Assembly: GCA_003008705.1 (NCBI GenBank)
Contig: PDUO01000019.1
Span: 740,552-804,551 of the forward strand
Reading direction: 5' to 3'
DNA length: 64,000 nucleotides
Source of the DNA: Pezicula radicicola
Taxonomy: Eukaryota; Ascomycota; Leotiomycetes; Helotiales; Dermateaceae
Positions 55,238 through 64,000 of the stretch are shown in pieces. The notes beneath the pieces are model-generated. The model worked only from the letters and a program-made list of their open reading frames with translations. It ran no database searches and had not been told where the DNA came from. A program made the position numbers and the translations under genes. Position 1 is the first letter of the stretch. Each line of letters opens with the position of its first letter.

Positions 55238-56755
55238 CTAATTCTGTGGGTGGCGTTTGATCAAGACCCAGAGCATGAGATAGATCACTACACTTAAAGC
55301 ACAAAGGCCGCTAATAACACCAAATCCCATAAGATATTTTGGCTCATCAGTCGAAGGGAACAGATAGGCACCATAAATTGAGGCAAGGTTACCCAAGGCA
55401 TTGACGAATGCAAGAGCAATGGCTCTTGTCTCATTGGGCAGCTCTCCGAATGTGGTGGAGGCGTAACTTAAGGACAATGCGTTACCTGTCCAGAGCCCGG
55501 CTGCCATAAACACAAGGAGGACATAGCGTGCGGTGAAGTTGTATACAGCACAAACTATGACAGAGCATATGACAGATACGCTCAGCCACCCAGCAATTAT
55601 TAGGCCCTTTTTCTCTGGGACCTTGTCAGTCAAGTATCCCGTGATAGCGGTGCAGACAAATGCAACAAGGTAGATAGGTACTGTCATGTACTGAGCATTG
55701 AGAGACGAATATCCGAGGCCTTTGACAAGAGTTGGGTAGAAATAAGACAGTGTTGAAGAGCCAACAATGCCCACTAATCGTCAAATTAGTAATTCATCCC
55801 ATGGCTGCGAGAAGGAGCGGCAGCTTACTATATCCGACAGTAAAAGCCCATGTTCTCCAATTTGAAAGAGCTAGTTTAAGTGCCTGCAGATGTCCAATCT
55901 GAGGCGTATCCTCAGAGTGAACAGTCAAGCCTTCGGAAAGAATGCGTTGAATGGCAATTTCGCGCTCTCGAGGACTGAACTTCTTGGTGGTTGCGGGGAA
56001 GTCCAAAAGAATGAACGAAGCAATGATGCTCCATCCAGCTGTCATAGCACCTTCAACGATAAATAGCCATCTCCATCCAGCAATACCATATTTTCCATCC
56101 AAACCGCCTTCGATAGCGCCAGCTATGAGACCTCCAAACGCACCTGACAAGATAGCTGCAGAAATGTAGACCGAGAAACGCTTACTTTGTTCGTTCCGCT
56201 TGTACCATGAGGAAAGCAAGAGAAGAACACCTGGCGCAAATCCAGCTTCAAGACAACCAATGATAACACGGAAAACGATGAGATGCTCATAGGTCTTGAT
56301 AAAAGCCATGCCAATGGTAACGACTCCCCATGTGAACATGATTGTGCTGAGAAAGATGGATGGTCGGATACGGGAAAGAATCATGTTATAGGGCACCTCG
56401 AAAACCACGTATCCGACAAAAAAGACTACCAGTGTAGTGCTGTACCGTCCCGAGTCCAGATTGAGGTCCTCAGCCATACCTGCAACTTTTGCGTTTCCAA
56501 TATTAGTTCTATCCATATATGATAGCAAATCTGTTGATTTCGTGAGCAGAAGATTTTGTTATGAAGGGCTAGCTAGAGCATACACATGAGCCAAATTGTC
56601 GGCAGAAGATAAAGGTCAATCTTTCTCAACAGCTTCTTTTCTTCATCTGATCCTTCAGCATAGCCATGGAGGTTGCCTGTAGAGCTCAGGACACCGTCCT
56701 TGTTGTTTTCAATGTCTTCGACATATTCCCCGCTGGCCACGTCCTTTTGATCCAT
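55238..56755 (-). CDS. MFS transporter, anion:cation symporter (Dal5/tartrate-like)
   Basis: A plasma-membrane importer. Translation starts MDQKDVASGEYVED at 56755; two introns (donors GTATGC and GTAAGC) give about 460 residues. Marks include LLRKIDLYLLPTIWLMYLLS, YMDRTNIGNAKVAGM (helix 1 and loop), FRVIIGCLEAGFAPGVLLLL (helix 4), FSPREREIAIQRI in the central loop and WTGNALSLSYASTTFGELP in the C-half. These match the fungal MFS group that includes nicotinate, tartrate and allantoate carriers. It lies 113 bases from the convergent Zn2Cys6 gene and is divergent from an SDR gene, with about 790 bases of shared upstream sequence. Confidence 0.9.
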
Positions 56756-57542
56756 CCTGGTATGCAAACTTTTGTGCTTTGAATTCGGGTTGCACAGAAG
56801 CGTCGATGTGCAAAAATCGTATTGACACCGAATATTTAGAGATACCTGACCTCGTACTTGCTACTTTAATTTAAGTGGCTGAAGTTGCGTGGTCTGACCA
56901 GATTACAAAATTATGTCGAAGAGGCAATAGGGTGTTTTATAGACCACGACCAGCATTCATGACTTATTCATGGCATGTAAGCTCGGATGCCTTTTGCAGA
57001 ACAGCTTCCTCTAGACTGAACACTGACAAGGGGGCACCATCGCCCCCCGCAAGGTGGCTTGCTGTGAACAAACAAATATGTGACAAACGGACACCAGCTA
57101 CTGAGGCTGCGCAACTATGGGGTAACTACTCCGCAAAATAATAGCCAGGGACTTGGGATCCCAGATTTTGAACCAGATTTCTAAACTTATTTGAGAATGG
57201 GGGATGGAGGAATGACCTCGAAGCGCGTTGGTGGCTACATTTGAGGCTGTGGGGATGACCGCGTGTCGCGGTTTTATTGACCTCGCCTCCAGGCCAACAA
57301 GCAGACGAAGGCGATGGATGGCAACGGCAAACAGCGCTTCGGCAATACTACAGCAGTACAGGAATTATTCTTTCCCGGCAGGTAGGGTGGTATCTTGTAG
57401 GGTTGAGGAGTGATATATACTTGCAAATCGCGTTATTTTCCTCTTTCCAGACTATCATTTCCTCACTTCACTTACTATCCACCAGGAATTTATCTATAAG
57501 TACTTCTTTCAATTGTATACTTGTCCACAGCAGGCTGTCAAG
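56756..57542. promoter_or_regulatory. Divergent promoter region, MFS and SDR
   Basis: The 787 bases between the transporter start and the SDR start must hold both promoters. The last 130 bases before the SDR ATG are pyrimidine-rich (ctcacttcacttactatcca). No gene is supported within. Confidence 0.45.
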
Positions 57543-58517
57543 ATGGGATCACTTGAAGATGCAGCTCCTTCAATGAGCACATTACCGCAAGAAGGCCATA
57601 ACTGGCAAATCTCGCTTTCAGATAAAGTGATCGCAAGTATGATCCCGATAGCTGTTTACTCATTCAAGCATCACCTAACATGAACACAGTTACCGGAGCA
57701 AACCAAGGAATCGGACTCGGTCTCGCAGAAGTATGCCTCGCCAACTCCGCCGCGCAAGTATTCTCCCTCGACATCTCCAATCCAGGCGACGACTTCCTCG
57801 CTATGCAGAAGAAATTTCCCAACAAGATCCAATACATACACACAGATGTAACATCCGAAGAAAGCGTAGCTCAAGCCCTCGAAACCATAGTTGAAAAGAG
57901 TGGTCGATTCGATGGCATGATTTCAAACGCGGGAATGACAAGACATCAACCAGCATTAGATTTCAGCATGGCGCAAGTGGAACAGTTATTCAAGTTGAAT
58001 GTTTTTGGTGCTTGGAACTGTGCGACTGCTGCTGCTAGGATGTTTATTAAGTTGAAGACTAAGGGGAGCATTGTTTTTACGGCTAGTATGACTAGTTATA
58101 GACCTAACAGAGTATGTGTCCCCTCTTCTCCTTTCCCCCGATTTCCAACCTCAATTATTTCATTCTTGGTACGGCAAGCATGGAAGGGCTTTACTGACAT
58201 AAAAAAAGGCGGCACCATCAGCACCATACGGAGCAACCAAAGCCGCAGTTCGAAACATGACGCATACACTTGCCATGGAATGGGCCGAACACGGTATCCG
58301 CGTTAACAGTATTTCCCCTGGTTTCGTCAAAACAGCTCTCACATACTATGTTGAGAGATCCCCTGATTGGGATACTAAGATGAAATATTATGGTGGTATG
58401 CCTAGATTGGCTTTACCGCAGGAGTTGGGTGGTGCTTATGTTTATTTGTTGAGTGATACTGCTACTTATACTACTGGTATTGATATCCCTATTGCGGGTA
58501 TTGTTGGGGCTTGGTAG
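57543..58517 (+). CDS. Short-chain dehydrogenase/reductase
   Basis: A classical SDR of about 274 residues with exons 57543-57636, 57690-58111 and 58209-58517. The NAD(P)-binding motif TGANQGIGLG follows the first strand, with the expected Asp after the second strand (SLDIS). The NAG motif is in MISNAGMT. The catalytic Ser lies in FTASMTS and the catalytic Tyr/Lys in APYGATKAAVRNM; SPGFVKT follows. Similar fungal enzymes reduce sugars or polyols (sorbose, mannitol, arabinitol) or oxidise catabolic intermediates. The first residues (to WQISLSDKVI) are a family-typical extension. With the neighbouring transporter and regulator it probably works in uptake and oxidation of a small polyol or acid; that role is inferred. 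Confidence 0.9.
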
Positions 58518-59509
58518 ACTTTTGGTGTATTGGTTAATTGAGGGTGGAAAATGGAGTCATCCCCACATTTTAACCTACCTAAATGGCTATCGCCCTTTTT
58601 GAGTGAAGAAACTAAGTCCCGGAGCATTCTATATCAATGTCTAAAATGGCAGTGGAAAGGAGCAAGTGAAGGGTGAAGCATCAGAGATCTTTGTCAAATT
58701 GTATCCCATTGATACCCTTGCACTGTTACTGCTGAGCACAGAAGAGAATTCCTATCCAGAAACTACTTACCCTCCTAACCATCTCCCTTTACCTCTCTTG
58801 CAAACCACACCTAGACCTCACCACACTTAGACCTGACCACACCAGACTTCCAAGATGGTTATAGCAGAGTTATGAAGATTTAACGGCGGGCTGGAAGAGA
58901 ACGAAGGCGTTATTGAGGCTACGATTAGGTCCTAGTCCTGGTGTGATAATCTCTATAATCTCTGTTTAGTACTGTACCTAGGTTGATAGAAGGTAAAATT
59001 GACAATAGGAATTTTGTTGACAGAGAGCTAGGGTTGTTTTGTTGAGATGAATGGAGTTAGTTGTTTAATTAGCTTAACTGCAATTGATGGGAAGGAAAAG
59101 GGTGTGTCTAGTTGGCAGGAATGTCCCGTCTCCTTCAAGTTTATTATAAAAGTTCGCTGAACAACATCTCGATAGAACCACAGGCTTGAAAGAAAGTCCG
59201 GCCACAATAACATTACAAACTTCACTCATTGCACACTGGAATCAACAATACATGCCATCAACGCCCCTCAATCAACATAAGCCATATTTATACAAGTCTT
59301 CCCATACCCATCAGAAAGTAAGGGAACCTAACGACTATCACAAAGTGGACGTTCAAATACGTTTCGTATTTCCAGTTGTAGTAGAACTACCCTTTCCAAA
59401 CAATCCAGAAGAAGTACTCTTCTTCCCTTGCATCTCCTCTATTTAGTAATTAGTATACACTCCTTCAATAATAGCAACTTGTACGAGTAAGTAAGAAAAG
59501 GGAAAAAAA
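58518..59509. other. Intergenic
   Basis: About 1 kb with no supportable gene. A small imperfect duplication (cacacctagacctcaccac / cacacttagacctgaccac) lies at about 58805-58845. Confidence 0.4.
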
Positions 59510-59851
59510 TTAAAAATTAAACATACTCTCACCAGCCCGAACCTCCTGATGATCATTATGCATCTTCCCACTAACAATAGTAGCAGCACCATGAATCTTC
59601 TGACTTAAAGTAGGTTTCGTTCTATGATGACTCATTGGAGCTGGTCCCGTCGCAATAGTCTTATTCTTTTGTTTCTTGGAAATTCCGGTTTTGGATGTAC
59701 CGGTTGTATTTCGTGCTGTTCCTGTTGTATATACTGGTTTATTGGCGTTTGCGGGTCGGTTACTACTACGGAGTTTGGAGAGGAATCCTGTGTTGTTTGT
59801 GGTGTTTCCTGTTTTTGTCGTGGTTGTCTTGGTTTTGTTGGAGCCGAACAT
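59510..59851 (-). CDS. Small basic low-complexity protein
   Basis: A 113-residue protein starting MFGSNKTKTTTTKTG. It is rich in Thr, Asn and Lys in the first half. A conserved-looking C-terminal segment follows: HHRTKPTLSQKIHGAATIVS, then GKMHNDHQEVRAGESMF. Small fungal proteins with a Thr-rich start and a KPTLGDKISGAxxK-like segment are widespread and of unknown function, some linked to stress or sporulation. No signal peptide or membrane segment is seen. The 5' flank is T-rich/A-rich; no intron is needed. Confidence 0.6.
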   Translation of the reverse strand: MFGSNKTKTTTTKTGNTTNNTGFLSKLRSSNRPANANKPVYTTGTARNTTGTSKTGISKKQKNKTIATGPAPMSHHRTKPTLSQKIHGAATIVSGKMHNDHQEVRAGESMFNF

Positions 59852-60535
59852 TTTGATGGTCGAGTGTGCTTGAGATGTTTCGGGTTGAGTTTTAGTTAGA
59901 GAAATGTGTTTTTATTTTTTGGGGGTGATAGTGTAAAGTTATTTGACTGTTGATGTTATCTAGGCTAGAAGGGACTTTATGGGGGTTTATATATTAGAAA
60001 ATTGAAGGCTTTGTACGCCTCCTATGTACGTCATAAGCAATCTATCTTGAAATCTCTCGGTTTAGGCTCGAAGGTCCGACACGAAAATTAAGCGACGTCT
60101 CAATGGTGGAAAAACTCTAGAAAACCTGTTTTTGACAAGAATGCGAATCTATCACATGACGACTGTGAGGCATTGCGATGTGAAAATGGGAATCTTTGAG
60201 TAACTCTCATAGGCGAACTAGGCCATATATTTTATTTGAAGTAATCTCGTGAATGTGTATTTTGCTTATATACTTTTACTACCTAGACGACGCTAGTCAA
60301 ACTATTAGTTGTTCATGTACGGCACTAAGGTTGTTTCTAGCATAGTGCTTTTCAGTGCAACACTATGCAACATTCTCAACCAGGGAGGTTGATAAGGCGG
60401 GGTTCCCATTTTCCCGATAGTGCTAAAGTGCATATTTGCAGTCTCAAAATCTCGTAGATATGATATGATAATATACCATGGTTGTAAGAATAATATATTC
60501 TCACTCGGCAGCAAGAAGAGTATAACAGGTTCAAA
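59852..60535. other. Intergenic, divergent upstream region
   Basis: About 680 bases between the small basic-protein gene and the P450. It should contain both promoters; nothing more specific is visible. Confidence 0.4.
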
Positions 60536-62215
60536 ATGGACTCGTTCTTTACCGATTCAGTTCCATCCGCTCTTATCGCAATATTAGCAGCTTGGATTGT
60601 GTACACTGTTGCACAAGCTATTTATCATCTATATCTCAGTCCAATTACAGAGTTCCCCGGACCAAAGTTGGCAGCTGTGAGCTTGTGGTATGAGTTCTAC
60701 TATGATGTATACCTCGGCGGGCAATACACTTTCAAGATAGGAGAACTACACAAAGAATATGGCCCCATCGTTCGTATCAATCCGTACGAACTGCATGTCT
60801 CAAGCCCAAGCTTCATCGAGAAGTTATATACAGGCCCAGGAAAGCGTCGCCATCGATGGGACTGGATGACAGCACAATTCGGCCTACCTGAAGCTATGTT
60901 TGGGACAAACGACCATGATTCACATCGTATTCGAATAGCTGCTGTTAATCCTTTCTTCTCTAAAGGAGCAATACGGAAATTACAACCTATTATTGATGAG
61001 AGAATTGATGCATTATTGAGTCGATTTGGAGGATTCCAAGACTCTACTCAACCGATAGCTCTCAATTATGCATTCTCTGCTTATACTAATGGTTGGTATT
61101 CTACCTTGGCGTTTGGACTGTCTAATAACAATAATGATAGACATTGCTCAAGAATATGCATTTGCACGATCTGATCATCGAATCGATCAGCATGACTTTG
61201 AACCAACTTTCCATGATATGTCGATAGCCGCAAGTAGTAGTGGCGCACTTATCAAACAATACCCTTGGCTCTTACCACTCATGCAATCACTACCGGAATA
61301 TCTCATGACCCGAATAGATCCTAATATGAGCTCTTATTTTGGCCTTCAGAAAGTGAGTAGAAAGATTTATTTTTGGACGATTATTTCCGTAGTTGTACTT
61401 CAAGCTAACGCTGCGAATAGGGAATCAGACAACAGATCAAGGAGATTAAAGAAGGAAAGATAGATAACTCCAAAGATGCAGATCATAGAACTATCTTCTA
61501 TGAAATTATCAACAGTGATCTACCTCCAAAAGAAAAATCAGATGAACGACTTGCTCAAGATGGTCAGACTGTTGTCATCGCCGGAACTCTCACGACCGCA
61601 TGGGCGCTCTGCGTAGCCATCTTCTACCTTCTCACTCAACCCAAGACTCTAAAGAAGCTCAAGGCAGAACTAAAGGCTGTTATCACAGAACCATCGGCTC
61701 CAGTCGCATTAGCTACTCTTGAGCAACTTCCATACTTAACAGGCTGTGTTCAAGAATGCATTCGACTTAGTTACGGTGTCTCCACACGTCTCCAACGAAT
61801 TGCACCAGACGAGACCCTAACATTTAACGACGGGAAGAAAGATTGGTTTATCCCTCCAGGAACACCCGTTAGTATGACAAGTGTCCTCATACATCATAAT
61901 GAGTCCATTTTCCCCGACTCAAGAAAATATCTCCCAGAGAGATGGATTGAACACCCTTATTTAGATAAATACCTCCTCTCTTTTTCTAAAGGCACACGAC
62001 AATGTATTGGAATCAATTTAGCGTATGCGGAACTTTATATTGCACTTGCGAGGATCTTTCGAGTTTATGGTAGTAAGGACATGAGAGATGAAGATGATGT
62101 GGGATTTTTGGAGTTGTTTGAGACGAGCAAGAGTGATGTAGACCTTGCGAGGGATCTTTTTATTCCGTTGGCTAAGGATGGTTCTAAGGGTGTCCGGATA
62201 TTGGTGAAGAAGTGA
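60536..62215 (+). CDS. Cytochrome P450 monooxygenase
   Basis: A membrane-anchored P450 of about 520 residues from exons 60536-61091, 61141-61352 and 61421-62215. The N-terminal anchor is SALIAILAAWIVYTVAQAIY, followed by the Pro hinge FPGPKLAA. Next come YGPIVRINPYELHVSSP, the I-helix segment AGTLTTAW, the ExxR in QECIRLSYG, PERW and the heme loop FSKGTRQCIGINLAYAELY, with the thiolate Cys near residue 451. The layout resembles fungal secondary-metabolism P450s of the CYP group with KRRHRWDW after the B-C region. It acts at the endoplasmic reticulum with P450 reductase. No backbone synthase lies in the window, so the substrate is unknown. Both intron junctions are clean (donors GTTGGT, GTGAGT). 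Confidence 0.92.
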
Positions 62216-63455
62216 GTCAAGCAAGAATAATTCTAGGTTTCAAGATGCTGAAGAGTGAGACATGCGTTGGACATTGTCATGTGAACTGTCCTTTCACTAG
62301 ACATAGACATACTACTTTTACACTCTCACTCTGTCACGTATTATTTCCTACATGCGGCAATGTTGATCTTGCGCAATGATTATTTATCACCCAAAATATA
62401 AGCACAGAGAAGCGAAACTCTCTTTCTCATACTTGATATGTGGTTAGTTAAATCTGCTGAGTACCGAGGAGCTTTAAAATAAGGCGATGCTCGCTTAAGT
62501 GATATAAGCTACACTCCGTAGATACCCCAACCCATTTCAGTGAGTTGGGTTCTTAAATTTCGTAAGCTAGCATGAATTAGTTGCTATATTCCAACGTAGC
62601 TAGCACGTAAGACCAGTAGATGTAATTGTAAAACACATAATGGACACTAGTGCCTATTTTCACTACACGGTATTCCATTGAAGATTATCCAGGGTATGCC
62701 GACATGAACATGGCGATGGGATCCTTATACCATCTGACAAACACAGAAAATGCCTGGAATTTTCACGTTGGTTACCACGGCATTTCTATTGTCGACAAGT
62801 ACAATAATATAGAGAAGAATACTAGTAATAGTAGATCCAGTCTATTTTTGAGCCTTACAGGAGGCTAATGATTATCACACACGAGCGTCGCGTTGGTTCC
62901 ATGTCACTATGCACTGTCAGAAAAAGGTAATGAAATCTAGTTTGTTTTCGAATGCCGTATGTCGCTGACCCTTCGGAGTAATTGTAACGGGATCTATATA
63001 CTTTTGGGACCTGCGTATAGCTCAGGACTTATGGAGAGAGAGGCCGTCAAATCCCTGCCGGAATCCTTGTATGATGGGCCTCTACGGTCGCTATACAATC
63101 CAGACTTTAAGCTTAGCTTAAGCCTACTTTCTACACAACATCTTTTTAAATGCCGGTACTGTCCCAAAAGAAAAATCTCCTTTAGTTATCTTTGTATATG
63201 AGTATCAAGGAAGGGACTAGAACTCTAGGATTCTCCTATTCTAATCTTTATGGGCGACGGAAAAGCGAGCGTAGTACATTTAGGTAGAATTGGTAGCCTT
63301 GTACGAAAATAAAGTGATTCTTGTAAACATTGAGATTATCGGTCTTGGTCTAATTCAAAACTAAAAGTTGTAGATTGAAGACAAGGCCTAGGCTGGCTGT
63401 GTATATGCTTCTAGCAAGCGATTACCCCTATTGTACCCCTGTTCCTCGGCTAAAA
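62216..63455. other. Intergenic
   Basis: About 1.2 kb. Short frames at 62650-62868 and 62959-63201 show no family resemblance and are regarded as chance. Confidence 0.4.
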
Positions 63456-63635
63456 GTGGATGATTGCTATGCTTGTAAACGAAAAATAGTCAAACGCTTT
63501 AACTACTAGGTGGGTATATAGATGTAGAATTTGAAATTCCAGGGGACCGGGTAAGCAACGTAAATGCCAAGCGTTTCCAGACGTGTATGCTCTTATGCGT
63601 CACAGCATGAAGTGGCTACGCAGCACCTCGATTTG
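63456..63635 (+). pseudogene. Zn2Cys6 zinc-cluster relic
   Basis: A frame reads DDCYACKRKIVKRFNY up to a TAG; a GTGGGT...TTCCAG intron-like segment follows, then GPGKQRKCQAF. The first half has CxxC plus the basic run of a zinc cluster, but the third Cys is Arg and a later one is Phe. Probably a decayed regulator fragment. Confidence 0.35.
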
Positions 63636-64000
63636 ACTTATCTGATATTTTGCGCATAGGACTCAACCTTATTGGCAGCGACGAATCTGGGGATAAAAAG
63701 GTAAAATTGAGTTTGATTGTTATTCAAGATCAGATCTTATAGGGTTGCGAGAAACTCAAGTTAGACTTAACTGTCTCACCTTGCTCCAGGAGTCAAAAGT
63801 ACACAAAATCTTTGCGAGTACGGGATACGACGCAATCTTTTCCAATTTAATCATCAATGAACAACTTTCATGAGTACAGAGGTGGGATGGGTATATAATC
63901 AAAAGTCGGTGCGCTGTTTTACCATAGCCTCAATATATTCTTAGTAAGTAAGCACTATTTTCTATTGCCATTTTAATAAAGATTGAGCTCTTCCCTCCCT
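63636..64000. other. Window end, no gene
   Basis: No coding sequence seen. A TATA-like word (gggtatataatc) at about 63888-63899 could belong to a gene beyond the window. Confidence 0.3.

Noticed and set aside
62650..63201. Two short forward frames after the P450
   Set aside because: No recognisable domain, no supporting splice context and an atypical composition.

Overview
The window is nuclear DNA of a filamentous ascomycete (Pezizomycotina; the gene families and intron style would suit a Leotiomycete, but no species can be named from sequence alone). The evidence is short introns with GTRNGT...CTAAC...YAG signals, Zn2Cys6 and fungal bZIP regulators, HET and DUF4238 genes, NCS1, DAL5-like and pantothenate-type transporters, and AT-rich TA-laden spacers that look like decayed repeats. 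No tRNA, rRNA or CRISPR was seen.

Layout. 0-0.7 kb: end of a broken BTB/POZ gene. 1.7-10.8 kb: a catabolic-looking block of two MFS anion/vitamin-type transporters, a DAO-family flavoenzyme and a Zn2Cys6 regulator. 11-15.4 kb: AT-rich spacer around a gene for a secreted cysteine-rich protein whose frame is damaged. 15.4-17.5 kb: sugar transporter. 19.9-21.3 kb: bZIP factor. 21.9-24.4 kb: two truncated genes (the 5' part of a Zn2Cys6 regulator and the 3' part of a PDR-type ABC transporter) fused out of frame. 24.8-27.7 kb: a ketohexokinase-like PfkB kinase and a divergent V-ATPase proteolipid gene with a 13-nt exon and a GC-AG intron. 28.7-30.3 kb: a stop-riddled vWA pseudogene ending beside an inverted-repeat element. 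30.9-42.1 kb: secreted GMC oxidoreductase, ABCC transporter, MITE-like elements and a bicupin. 42.5-51.7 kb: a HET-gene relic, a DUF4238 gene, an NCS1 permease, a solo LTR and a full HET gene; relic and HET gene share sequence, and the relic keeps the empty LTR target site. 52.8-58.5 kb: a second catabolic-looking block (Zn2Cys6 regulator, MFS transporter, SDR). 59.5-62.2 kb: a small basic protein and a cytochrome P450. The last 1.8 kb has only a zinc-cluster relic.

Overall this is accessory, rearranged DNA: small regulator + transporter + oxidoreductase modules for scavenging or detoxification, interspersed with non-self-recognition-type genes and many broken genes. Exon boundaries were read by eye from splice signals and frame; several are marked uncertain.
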